The notes beneath the pieces are model-generated. The model did not search any database. It was not told the DNA's origin and saw only the letters and a program-made list of their open reading frames with translations. From an uncultured Lachnospiraceae bacterium (GTDB taxonomy: Bacteria > Bacillota > Clostridia > Lachnospirales > Lachnospiraceae), in contig CATKXR010000046.1 of assembly GCA_949840805.1 (NCBI GenBank), forward strand, positions 1 through 41,058: a stretch of 41,058 bases of DNA, read 5' to 3'. A program made the position numbers and the translations under genes. Shown here in pieces: positions 8,053 through 15,718 of the stretch (position 1 is the stretch's first letter; every line of letters begins with the position of its first letter).

Positions 8053-9033
8053 ATGAATATTGACAAATTATTGGAAAATGACCGGGTTGAAATTATGGCT
8101 GACATCGCCAACCAATACTATAATCTAGGAAAAAACCAATCAGAGATCGCAGACGCTTATCAAACAAACCGCTTTAAGATTGCAAAGCTTTTGCAGGATG
8201 CAAGAAATGAACAGATTGTGGAAATACGGATTCGTTCTCCCCATGAGTTTTCTCCTGCCATTGAACAGGATCTCCTGAACGCTTTCCCGCTGAAAAAGGC
8301 TATTGTCGTCAACACACAGTTTTCCCCTTATGTAGACAGTCTTCGTCAGATTGGAGAAGCCGGTGCAGATTATCTGAGCCGGATTCTTCATGAACATTCG
8401 GTATTTGGCGTAACATGGGGCAAGACCATTTACAGCGTCATCACCCAGATGCCATGCGTTCACGGTAAAAATATCTCTGTGATCCAGATGGCCGGCAACT
8501 TTAAATTACAAAATCCGTCTACTGATTCCAGGGCGCTTGTTCCTCAAATTGCGTCATTATATAATGGAACCTATCATTTCCTGGATGCTCCATTATATAT
8601 AAAAGATCCTGCGTTAAAATCCGCCCTGATGTCAGAACCTGGCATCCAGGATACCCTCTCTCTGACCCGCACCATGGACATAGTCCTGACAGGAGTCGGA
8701 GGGCTGTCCTCTCTTCCCATCAGCAATCCGGTATTTGCGCCCTATGTAACCCCGGCTGATCGGAAACATGAAGAGAATTGTATTGGCAGTCTCTACGGAT
8801 ATGTGCTGGATCGAAACGGGGAAATTGCGGATATCCCTTTAAATCAGAAAGTTATCGCCGCGTCCATGGAACATATCCTTTTGACGAAGCATCGATTGGC
8901 CGTTGTGTACGGCCGTCATAAAGCGAAAATCACCGCTATTGCAATAAAACGTCAGCTTATTAATGAAATCCTTACCGACACGGATACTGCACGAACGCTC
9001 CTTCATCACGTGCAGTCAGAGTTTTCTTTATAA
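8053..9033 (+). CDS. SorC-family transcriptional regulator
   Basis: A 326-residue protein with an N-terminal helix-turn-helix (LGKNQSEIADAYQTNRFKIA) and a long sugar-phosphate-binding-like domain (VTWGKTIYSV, VLTGVGGL) typical of the SorC/CggR group. These proteins are tetrameric regulators released or activated by a metabolite. An in-frame TTG at 8041 is possible, but the ATG at 8053 with GGAT 6 bases upstream is preferred. It is transcribed divergently from the transporter operon, whose promoter carries paired 12-base repeats, so it very likely controls that operon. The effector may be an organic acid rather than a sugar phosphate in this context. Confidence 0.85.
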   Translation: MNIDKLLENDRVEIMADIANQYYNLGKNQSEIADAYQTNRFKIAKLLQDARNEQIVEIRIRSPHEFSPAIEQDLLNAFPLKKAIVVNTQFSPYVDSLRQIGEAGADYLSRILHEHSVFGVTWGKTIYSVITQMPCVHGKNISVIQMAGNFKLQNPSTDSRALVPQIASLYNGTYHFLDAPLYIKDPALKSALMSEPGIQDTLSLTRTMDIVLTGVGGLSSLPISNPVFAPYVTPADRKHEENCIGSLYGYVLDRNGEIADIPLNQKVIAASMEHILLTKHRLAVVYGRHKAKITAIAIKRQLINEILTDTDTARTLLHHVQSEFSL

Positions 9034-9377
9034 ACAGCAAATTTTTTATGTGGAAGCTAACTACTCTGCCTTTCAGACGGGTCATACTGCTAAGATGGCT
9101 CAATACTCTTGACAGCTGTGACCCTTTTTCTATCTGTAAAATCCAAGGGCTTCTATCGCTACGCCGGAGACTATTTGCAGCGGCTTTGGCATCACCCTGT
9201 CATAGTTTTTTGCCGATGGAGATATGGTGGACCATATCAAATCCCCGGTTAATCTCCTTATGTACTCTGAAAAGTTCCTCTATAGACCGCTTTGCCTAAA
9301 GCTTTCTTCAGATTCCATCTCACGGTGGACACCCTTGCTCTTGGCTACACACTTCCCACTCAATGTTCCCACCTCTC
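9034..9377. other. Non-coding stretch, probable mobile-element debris
   Basis: No open frame here has a ribosome site or recognisable motifs on either strand. The sequence has the look of decayed insertion-sequence DNA, but I cannot name a family. It begins right after the SorC-type gene and runs into a broken reading frame on the minus strand. Confidence 0.3.
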
Positions 9378-9763
9378 TCACCGTTCTTCCAAAATGATAA
9401 TATCCTCTCCCAAAATGCTTCCTCCATTGGCATTTAGTTTCAGCGCTGCCGCCGCATACGCCGGATACCAGCCCGGATATTTATTAGCGCTTGTAATGCC
9501 TGTCTGATTAAATGCTCCCTTTACCGCTGTCACGGAAGTATCTATATCCCACGCCATATAAGCCACCTCAACCCTCACTGCCATATGCCGTGATAACATG
9601 GAAGCATCCGTAATCCCACAGCCACGCCCTGCCAGAATGTTGCCTGCCGCCTCCCAATGGCGAACTCAACCCCACAGTCAGCAACTACATGCTTTGCAAA
9701 AGTTTCCAGTACATGGTTCTGCCAGGGTATGGATACCGGGGAGCGTTTTAAGAAACAGGACAT
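9378..9763 (-). pseudogene. Fragmented reading frame of unknown family
   Basis: Two overlapping minus-strand frames (9575-9763 and 9378-9599) look like one coding sequence split by a frameshift near 9640-9660: the first ends around VADCGVEFAIG and the second continues NILAGRGCGITDASMLSRHM and runs to a stop at 9378 with NANGGSILGED near the end. Composition is protein-like. There is no ribosome site and no start. I do not recognise the family. Confidence 0.45.
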
Positions 9764-9861
9764 CCGCAGATTTCAGATATATCTTGTTACAGGTCAACTA
9801 ATATGATAAAATAAAAAACAGGAACCGGGGATTGAGATGGTATAAATATGTTAGAGTTTAA

Positions 9862-10080
9862 ATACGATACACAAATTTTGATGAAGATGTTATAAATGAA
9901 TATTTCACGGAAAACTTTAAAGGAGACTGTCTATTAGCAGTCGGTGATGAAGAATTGATAAAAATACATTTTCATACAAATGAACCTTGGAAAGTACTTG
10001 AATATTGTTCCACTTTAGGAGAAATCTATGACATTGTCATAGAAGATATGGACAGACAGGCAAGAGGTTTGAAGGGATAA
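9862..10080 (+). pseudogene. C-terminal fragment of a DAK2/YloV-like protein
   Basis: In the frame ending at the TAA at 10078-10080 the sequence reads GDCLLAVGDEELIKIHFHTN, then a GE(I/L)-type turn and IEDMDRQ. This matches the C-terminal part of DAK2-fusion kinase-like proteins (YloV/FakA group), where VVGDEDLVKVHVHTN is characteristic. The ATG at 9848 is in a different frame, the N-terminal several hundred residues are missing, and no promoter is evident. It is a gene fragment, probably brought here by rearrangement. Confidence 0.6.
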
Positions 10081-10145
10081 TTTCCTGGTCAAAACATACA
10101 ACCCCAAAATACAATCAAGCCAATATGGAAAGGATGGCGCTATCT

Positions 10146-10322
10146 ATGACAAATTCACAAGCATGGGATTATGCAATCGGAATGATTAAAGTAGACGGTC
10201 TGGAACCTACCGAAGATTTTAAAAAATACATCGAGAAAGAAAAAAAGGGAGAAGTCACTATGGATGATGCCAAACGCTTTCTGGACAAAAAATATAAGAT
10301 GAAGGAACCCTCCAATGCGTGA
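10146..10322 (+). CDS. VbhA-like antitoxin of a Fic toxin
   Basis: A 58-residue protein of the small antitoxin group that docks on Fic AMP-transferases. The segment KVDGLEPTEDFKKYIEKEKK followed by GEVTMDDAKRFLDKKY matches the VbhA helical domain. In that family an inhibitory S/T-x-x-x-E-G/N motif normally precedes this point; here the aligned residues read MIKVDG, so both the Ser and the Glu are changed (Glu to Asp). An ATG at 10125 is in frame, but AAAGGA about 11 bases before the ATG at 10146 supports the shorter form. It overlaps the start of fic by 8 bases. Confidence 0.7.
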   Translation: MTNSQAWDYAIGMIKVDGLEPTEDFKKYIEKEKKGEVTMDDAKRFLDKKYKMKEPSNA

Positions 10323-10935
10323 TCCACATCTATATAATGATACTCCTGTTCTCAGGAATAAGCTGGACATCCGTGACCAGAAGCTGCTTGACCAGGCAGA
10401 AGCGGATTATGTTGTTTACCGCTTAAAAGACTTAGCATTAAACCCATTAAGAGGAAACTATCACTCAGGACACCTTCTAAAAATGCATGAGTATATTTTT
10501 CAAGATATCTTTGAGTGAGCAGGCAAGCCCAGAACAATACCCATCTATAAAGAAGAAGATGTGTTAGGCGGGCAGTCAATAGAATATTCCAATCCAGCAA
10601 ATATCACAAATGATATCCATTATACACTTTTGAATATGAGGGAAAAAGACTGGCCAGACATGACCCAGAAGGAAAAGTCATTGGAATTTTGTGATTCTTT
10701 GGCACGGTTATGGAAAATACATCCGTTCAGGGAAGGAAATACCAGAACTACCATTACCTTTTGTTGCCAGTTTGCAGATGAAAAAGGGGTCCCATTAAAC
10801 CGGAAACTTTTTGAGGAAAACAGCGTGTATGTAAGGACAGCACTTGTAGCATATAATGCGTTTTTTTCTGATGGGACAGATTATTCTAAAAAAGAATATC
10901 TTGAAAGAATTGTGTATGACGCATTAAAAGGTTAA
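10315..10935 (+). pseudogene. Fic-family AMP-transferase gene with internal UGA
   Basis: The frame from 10315 to 10935 encodes a Fic domain of about 206 residues. It holds the active-site motif HPFREGN-T-R-T (residues 136-145) and the usual upstream ...YIFQDIFE-x-AGKPRTI segment. At 10516-10518 the codon is TGA exactly where the family has Trp (FEWAGKPR), and the frame is otherwise intact on both sides. A TGG-to-TGA change would silence the toxin. The second half has no good start of its own. Selenocysteine or readthrough is unlikely: there is no nearby hairpin I can see and Trp is the expected residue. Confidence 0.85.
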
Positions 10936-11094
10936 TCGTAGCTTTGATTTTTTTCAGAGAGTAAAAACTTCTAAAGGTATTATCATTTTAGGATCAATCT
11001 TATAACGGAGAATACATTGATTCTGAATTTCAGCGTACTATGCAAATCACAACAAATAATACAAATAATAAATCGATAAGCCTATCAGCTAACA

Positions 11095-11241
11095 ATGATA
11101 AAAAAATTTGGATTTTGTTTAAGATGCAAAGCGGAGCAAAACATTACTTCAACAAATCAATTGCAAGAAATTTTAGCTGCTGAAATTGGTTCATTAGTCG
11201 AAAGGCATCATTTAGGCGTAACAAAAATTATGATAAGCTAA
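11095..11241 (+). other. Small open frame of doubtful status
   Basis: A 48-codon frame beginning MIKKFGFCLRCKAEQN lies in AT-rich DNA between the broken fic gene and the repA relic. No convincing ribosome site is present. It may be debris of the same mobile element. The rest of 10936-11211 shows no supported feature. Confidence 0.2.
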
Positions 11242-11404
11242 AAAGAAAAGATTATAGTTGTTCCGGATGGACAGGGACATGCGGTCCAGGAGCAGGTCGT
11301 ACAGGACTTTGGCTTCCACCTGCACGTTTTTAAACCGGCTGTCCGTAAAGAACGCTTTGGGGATGCGGTAAAAGCTGTACTGGTCTGCCTCATTGCCATA
11401 GTGT
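11212..11404 (-). pseudogene. Truncated plasmid/ICE replication initiator (repA N-terminus)
   Basis: The minus-strand frame reads HYGNEADQYSFYRIPKAFF then EAKVLYDLLLDRMSLSIRN, the conserved N-terminal domain of RepA_N replication initiators of Firmicute plasmids and integrative elements. It breaks off after about 60 residues. It is joined in frame to a piece of ParA, so a deletion fused the two. It marks a past plasmid or integrative element here. Confidence 0.75.
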
Positions 11405-11590
11405 ATATGAGTCTTAAAAATCGGCACGGAACCCGCGAATCTCTGTTCTATCAGCTTATTTACCTGGGCAGATAAGATGGTATTGGGAGAATCCATCGTA
11501 ATCAGAATCCCGTCAATTTTCAATCGGTGACTGTGGTGGATTTCCCTTTGTTCCTCCTTTCTCGTTCATGAGCGCTATGACCTTTGCCAT
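11405..11590 (-). pseudogene. ParA partition ATPase remnant
   Basis: From the ATG at 11588-11590 the minus strand reads MAKVIALMNEKGGT, and shifting one frame restores GKSTTVTD, a ParA Walker A motif. After that the central part is missing and the sequence resumes at KIDGILITMDS and runs to FKTHI, the ParA C-terminal region. A good ribosome site (GGAGAGAAGG) precedes the ATG. The gene is broken by a frameshift plus a large internal deletion and fused to repA. Confidence 0.75.
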
Positions 11591-11656
11591 CCTTCTCTCC
11601 TTTCTTATTCCGATTTTAAGATAGTTTCAGATTTTCTAAATAGGGCAGGGTAAAAA

Positions 11657-11711
11657 AATAGGGATAAAGCAGATTCAGCCATCCAAAGGCTTTTCTAACT
11701 TTATCCCTATT
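11657..11711 (-). terminator. Intrinsic terminator at the end of the sigma gene
   Basis: AATAGGGATAAAG (11657-11669) and CTTTATCCCTATT (11699-11711) pair over 13 bases, followed on the minus strand by a run of T. The stem includes the last codons of the sigma gene, whose stop lies in the loop. Confidence 0.75.
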
Positions 11712-12298
11712 ATAACAGCCGAGTAAGACCGCGAAATCCCCAGCGCCGCAGCAATCTCCCTCTGGGTACGGGGTTCCTTCCCAAACAGGCCGTATCTCAT
11801 GCCGATCACCTCTTTTTCCTGTCCCTTCAGGCAGGACTGAAATGCTTCATAAAGCTCTTGAATATCCTGCCCCAGGATAAGGTCTTCCAGCACCTCCCTA
11901 TTTTCCATTTCAATCACGTCCACCAGGCTGACCGCTTCTCCATCCTTATCCACCCCAATCGGCTCATAGAGAGATACTTCTTTTGTATATTTCTTACTGG
12001 CCCGCAAAAGCATAAGGATTTCATTTTCAATACATTTTGCCGCATAAGTGGCAAGCCGGGAACCACGGTCCACATGGAAGCTGTTGACTGCCTTAATCAG
12101 ACCAATGGTTCCCACCGACAAAAGGTCCTCCATATCATAATCCGTATTTTGATATTTTTTCGCCACATGGGCCACAAGCCTCATATTCCGCTCTATCAGG
12201 ATATTGCGTGCTTCCTTATCGCCTTTTGAGCTGCGTTCCAGCCAGAGCTTCTCCTCCCCAGGCGACAGGGGCTTTGGAAATGTCTTCAAAAAAGCCAC
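11675..12298 (-). CDS. SigK-like RNA polymerase sigma factor, altered C-terminus
   Basis: A sigma-70 protein of the sporulation SigK/SigE type, 207 residues. FPKPLSPGEEKLW, then LIERNMRLVAHVAKKYQN, DLLSVGTIGLIKAVNSF and LATYAAKCIENEILM are regions 2.1-2.4, and TQREIAAALGISRSY is the start of region 4.2. Family members continue VSRIEKRAL, the recognition helix; here the sequence instead ends SAVIIGIKLEKPLDG, so promoter recognition may be lost. The GTG at 12298 follows GAGG closely; the TTG three codons on (MKTFPKPLS) is an equally good start. There is no pro-sequence, unlike Bacillus pro-SigK. Whether it is a functional variant, a decayed copy, or one half of an interrupted sigK cannot be decided here. 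Confidence 0.75.
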   Translation of the reverse strand: MAFLKTFPKPLSPGEEKLWLERSSKGDKEARNILIERNMRLVAHVAKKYQNTDYDMEDLLSVGTIGLIKAVNSFHVDRGSRLATYAAKCIENEILMLLRASKKYTKEVSLYEPIGVDKDGEAVSLVDVIEMENREVLEDLILGQDIQELYEAFQSCLKGQEKEVIGMRYGLFGKEPRTQREIAAALGISRSYSAVIIGIKLEKPLDG

Positions 12299-12616
12299 CT
12301 CAAAGCTTACTTATTATCAATGTATGCTTTGGCGGCTTGCCTCGTGCTGTAATGAGATTTGTACTATTTTGATCTCAATATGCCTGTATCCAAATAATCT
12401 GCTTGTAAGTCCCCGTATTCACAAAAAACTATCGTTGGCAGATGAGTATGCTTGTAAGCTAAGGATTCCTAAAAACTTATATTTTTCAAGTCATTTCTTT
12501 AAAAATCCTAAATATAAAAAATTTGCATAAAAATATTTCCTTTTCAAAAAACAAGCCGATATATAAATCATATGAAACTTCACAAAATTCTCACAAAAAG
12601 GAGGTTGACGCAATTT
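12299..12616. other. AT-rich divergent intergenic region
   Basis: This is the space between the sigma gene and the divergent coiled-coil gene. It is AT-rich, with AAAAAGGAGG at 12595-12604 as the ribosome site of the rightward gene. I see no further gene or RNA. Sporulation-type promoters may be present but I cannot assign one with confidence. Confidence 0.4.
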
Positions 12617-13357
12617 ATGAAGGTAACAGCGAAAAACTGGCAGCAGGATGTCAGCAGCGCCATGTATAAAACCACCCTCCGCCAGGCAAATGCCGAAAAT
12701 GATAAGGAGCTTATACCAGAAACAGAAGACAATTTATTGACAGAACCGGACGTAGACGCACTGAGCGATTCTCTGAAGGCTCTCTCTGCCAAAAGCCCTG
12801 AAAACTCCGGCTCCGATAAATTCAAAGTGAAATCCTCCGCCCCTGATGATTCGGTAGGAGAACTTGCCTCCATGCTCGCCAGGGCCGAGACCAGGATCGA
12901 TGTCCAGCAGGTAGCTTCCAAGGCCATGCGTGCCTTGACCAACCTGAAGATGTCGGCAGCATCCAGCGAAGGCAGTGATGCCAAAAAGATCGCACAGATG
13001 ATTAAAAGAATGGAAAAGCTGATCAAGCGGATACAGAAAAAGCTGCAGCATTTAGCAAAAGAAGAACAACTGGAGTTACGGCAGCATAGGGCAGAAAAGG
13101 AGATGCAGACCCAGAAAGCCAAGGCCCTGCAGGATGAACTGGCCTCCCGGCGGAAGAAACGCCGCAAAGACGAACAGAATTATGCCATGAAGGAAATAGC
13201 GGAAGACAGGAAAAATGCTACAAATGAAGTCATTTCCAACATGGTCGGTTCACTTTCACCCGCACCTTCCGCTTCCTCCGGAACCGGTTTTGATACGTCC
13301 TCCTTTTCGGCAGACATGGCTGCAGGTGAGATGATTTCTATTGATATCTCTGTTTAG
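12617..13357 (+). CDS. Charged coiled-coil hypothetical protein
   Basis: A 246-residue protein, MKVTAKNWQQDVSSAMYKTT at its start. The middle (about residues 130-205) is a long run of Lys/Arg/Glu/Gln with heptad spacing (MIKRMEKLIKRIQKKL, then EKEMQTQKAKALQDELA), so a coiled coil is likely. The ends are Ser/Asp-rich and probably disordered. No signal peptide or membrane segment is seen. AAGGAGG lies 12 bases upstream of the ATG at 12617; an ATG at 12572 has no such site. It is transcribed divergently from the SigK-like gene and ends in a strong terminator. I do not recognise a function. Confidence 0.7.
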   Translation: MKVTAKNWQQDVSSAMYKTTLRQANAENDKELIPETEDNLLTEPDVDALSDSLKALSAKSPENSGSDKFKVKSSAPDDSVGELASMLARAETRIDVQQVASKAMRALTNLKMSAASSEGSDAKKIAQMIKRMEKLIKRIQKKLQHLAKEEQLELRQHRAEKEMQTQKAKALQDELASRRKKRRKDEQNYAMKEIAEDRKNATNEVISNMVGSLSPAPSASSGTGFDTSSFSADMAAGEMISIDISV

Positions 13358-13373
13358 GTTTCCTTCTTACACA

Positions 13374-13410
13374 AAGGGCAGGCATTTTCCCGCCTGCCCT
13401 TATTTTTATT
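13374..13410 (+). terminator. Intrinsic terminator
   Basis: AAGGGCAGGC (13374-13383) and GCCTGCCCTT (13392-13401) form a perfect GC-rich 10-bp stem with an 8-base loop, followed by ATTTTTATT. It ends the rightward coiled-coil gene and lies between convergent genes. Confidence 0.9.
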
Positions 13411-13412
13411 GC

Positions 13413-14363
13413 TTATCCAAACTGCACGACATCTTCGATTGGCTGCGCCGGAACTACGCTTTCTGCGTAAAGCACCGGACCTTCCCCGTGATAATCCTTC
13501 CAAAATTCCAGCTCTACCCGGGCGCGAACCCTGACCCACTGTCTTGTCTCCAGCTTCCGGGCCTCCTTTGCCTTGCAGATATATCCTAAAAAGGTCATAT
13601 CATCTGCACAGCAGGTCATCGCCATCCTGCCCGGGACAAAATAATTTTTAGGAAAATCCGGCGACTTTAACACCATGGCCGTAAATTCCACTGTCTTTCC
13701 CACATACCGTTCTGGTTTATCCATGCAATCGATATACCAGATTCCATAAGCATCCGGCCCCACCTGAATCACATCCGCATTCAGGTCATAAGGCAGGTCC
13801 TCCTCTGACAGCTCGTCAATTTCCCCGTTCTCATCCTCAAATACGATCTCGCACTGGGTATTCATGGATTTCAGCATCCGCTTGTATCTTTCCAGATCTT
13901 CCATCCCGTCGCATCGGTTGCAGATGATAAGTTCCGAGTTTTTCACCATAGCGGCAAGAAGGGATTTCATGTTTTTCACATACAATTCAAACGTGGACAT
14001 GTCCACAATCGTAATTTGCTGATAGATCATCCAGTCCGAAGGCAGTTTTAAGTCCTCCTGGTTCCACATGCCATTCCACTCGATCAAAACCCGTTCCGGA
14101 TTGTACAAAAGTTCCAGCTCTGTCAGCCGTTCCGGAGAAATCTGGCTCAGTTCGTCCACATATACCACGGAAGTCCGGACACTGTCAAGCAGTTCCTGCT
14201 CATATTCTGTATCCCCTTCCTCGCAGACAATGAGAAGAGTCTTTCCCTCTGTCTGAAAATACTCCTGCTCCATGGTAAACGACAAAAACTCCGTCTTCCC
14301 TGCCTCCAGAAAACCATTGATCAGAAATACCGGCATAATCTCATCATCAATCATTGGCCCCAT
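13413..14363 (-). CDS. G3E-type GTPase fused to a YcgQ/DUF1980-like domain
   Basis: A 316-residue protein in two parts. Residues about 10-180 are a CobW-like GTPase with Walker A INGFLEAGKTEF but without the CxCC metal motif of that family. Residues about 195-316 (YVGKTVEFTAMVLKSPDFPK, then RMAMTCCADDMTFLGYIC) resemble the C-terminal domain of YcgQ/TIGR03943 proteins, which in Bacillus are encoded beside a permease and linked to zinc limitation. It is the third gene of a DtxR-CobW operon, so a role in metal delivery or cell-envelope metal handling is inferred. The start is uncertain among closely spaced ATGs (14363, 14354). The fusion of these two modules is unusual. Confidence 0.75.
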   Translation of the reverse strand: MGPMIDDEIMPVFLINGFLEAGKTEFLSFTMEQEYFQTEGKTLLIVCEEGDTEYEQELLDSVRTSVVYVDELSQISPERLTELELLYNPERVLIEWNGMWNQEDLKLPSDWMIYQQITIVDMSTFELYVKNMKSLLAAMVKNSELIICNRCDGMEDLERYKRMLKSMNTQCEIVFEDENGEIDELSEEDLPYDLNADVIQVGPDAYGIWYIDCMDKPERYVGKTVEFTAMVLKSPDFPKNYFVPGRMAMTCCADDMTFLGYICKAKEARKLETRQWVRVRARVELEFWKDYHGEGPVLYAESVVPAQPIEDVVQFG

Positions 14364-14393
14364 ATGCCTTTCACAACCTTTCCCTTTTGCAAT

Positions 14394-15536
14394 TTAATTC
14401 CCAAAAGCTTCCTGCAGTTTTTCTTCCTTTAAATCTGCTCCGATCACACAGACCTTGCCTGTATAATCTGGCTCCCCTTCACGGATCTCATATTCCTCGG
14501 GTACTAAATCAAAATAATACCATTTTCCTGAGTTTTCACCTGGCAGCATTCCTTTTGCCCGAAGTATATCTCCATACTGATTCCCGTAAGCAAGTTCCTC
14601 CAGGATCTCCTCCAGCTTTTCTCTTTTACAGGGCGTAATTGTCTCCAATCCCCAACTGCTGAATACCTCATCTGCATGGTGATCATGATGATGGGAGTGA
14701 TCATGGCAGCCACAACCGCATTCTCCGTCATGGTCATGATGATGGGGATGATCCTCATGACCATGATCTTCTTCGTGGCTGTGGCTATGACCTTCTTCAT
14801 GGCTGTGGTCATGTCCGTGGCTGTGGTCTTCTTCATGGCTATGCTCATGTCCATGATCTTCGCCGCCGTCTTCATGATGATGGTGATGAGACTTTTCATA
14901 CGCCTCCCTGGCCTGGTTCATCAATTCCTCCATCATGGTATCCGGCTTTTCAATCAGCTCTAAAAGCTGTGCGCCCCCTAATTGGCCAATGGGTGTTGTA
15001 ACAATTGTAGCCCCGCTGTTATGCTCCCGCAGCATATCTGCCGCCTTCTGCACTTTCGCCGGCGCAGTCACATCTGTGCGGCTTAAAATGATTGTCCCTG
15101 CATTCTCCACCTGGTTATTAAAAAATTCCCCGAAATTTTTCATATACATCCGGCATTTATTGGCATCCACCACCGTCACTGCACTGTTCAGGCGGACTTC
15201 CAGATCCTTCGCCACGTTACGCACTGCATTCATCACATCTGACAGCTTTCCCACACCGGAAGGTTCGATGATCACCCGGTCCGGACGATATTTGGTCAGG
15301 ACCTCTTCCAAAGACTTTCCAAAATCCCCTACCAGCGAACAGCAGATACACCCGGAATTCATTTCCCGGATCTCGATTCCCGAATCTTTCAGGAAACCGC
15401 CGTCAATGCCGATCTCCCCGAATTCATTTTCAATCAGCACCACCTGCTCGCCTGCAATCGCTTCCTCTAAAAGCTTTTTAATAAAAGTTGTCTTTCCTGC
15501 CCCTAAGAAACCAGAAATAATGTCAATTTTTGTCAT
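14394..15536 (-). CDS. CobW/G3E GTPase metallochaperone with His-rich loop
   Basis: A 380-residue G3E GTPase. It has Walker A SGFLGAGKTTF (8-18), the metal-binding CICC (C63, C65, C66) and the C-terminal CobW domain. Between about residues 208 and 290 lies a long segment dominated by His, Asp and Glu that would bind several metal ions. Such proteins hand zinc, cobalt or another metal to client enzymes, using GTP. The ATG at 15536 is chosen over 15557 because GAGGAT lies 6 bases before it. It follows the DtxR-type regulator gene and precedes the GTPase-DUF1980 fusion gene by 30 bases. The metal is not determined by the sequence. Confidence 0.9.
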   Translation of the reverse strand: MTKIDIISGFLGAGKTTFIKKLLEEAIAGEQVVLIENEFGEIGIDGGFLKDSGIEIREMNSGCICCSLVGDFGKSLEEVLTKYRPDRVIIEPSGVGKLSDVMNAVRNVAKDLEVRLNSAVTVVDANKCRMYMKNFGEFFNNQVENAGTIILSRTDVTAPAKVQKAADMLREHNSGATIVTTPIGQLGGAQLLELIEKPDTMMEELMNQAREAYEKSHHHHHEDGGEDHGHEHSHEEDHSHGHDHSHEEGHSHSHEEDHGHEDHPHHHDHDGECGCGCHDHSHHHDHHADEVFSSWGLETITPCKREKLEEILEELAYGNQYGDILRAKGMLPGENSGKWYYFDLVPEEYEIREGEPDYTGKVCVIGADLKEEKLQEAFGN

Positions 15537-15685
15537 GATCAAATCCTCTTTTCTCAAAATTTCCCAACAGAGCGGTTCAAAACTGGTTCATACCATCAAA
15601 CCTCCCATCAATTCATAATTCTGTCACAAAACTTAAGGAAAGTCAACAGAATTTCCCATCTTCATTGCTGTTGCCTTTCCTCCAA

Positions 15686-15718
15686 AGCAACCGTTCAGAT
15701 AAAATCCGAACGGTTGCT
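15686..15718 (-). promoter_or_regulatory. 11-bp hairpin spanning the end of the DtxR-type gene
   Basis: AGCAACCGTTC (15686-15696) and GAACGGTTGCT (15708-15718) pair perfectly with an 11-base loop, covering the stop codon of the regulator. No T-run follows, so it may be a processing or attenuation structure between the regulator and the CobW gene. The following 150 bases to the CobW start hold no gene. Confidence 0.5.

Noticed and set aside
10516..10518. Selenocysteine codon in fic
   Set aside because: The expected residue is Trp, no selenocysteine insertion stem is evident after it, and Fic proteins are not selenoproteins; a nonsense change is simpler.
14700..14890. Repetitive DNA that could be taken for a CRISPR array or satellite
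   Set aside because: Repeats are irregular and in frame with the His/Asp/Glu-rich coding segment of the CobW protein; there are no regular spacers.
14676..14963. Plus-strand frame rich in Met/Val opposite the CobW gene
   Set aside because: It is the antisense of the His-rich loop (repeated CATGAT-type codons) and has no ribosome site; the minus-strand CobW frame carries clear GTPase motifs.
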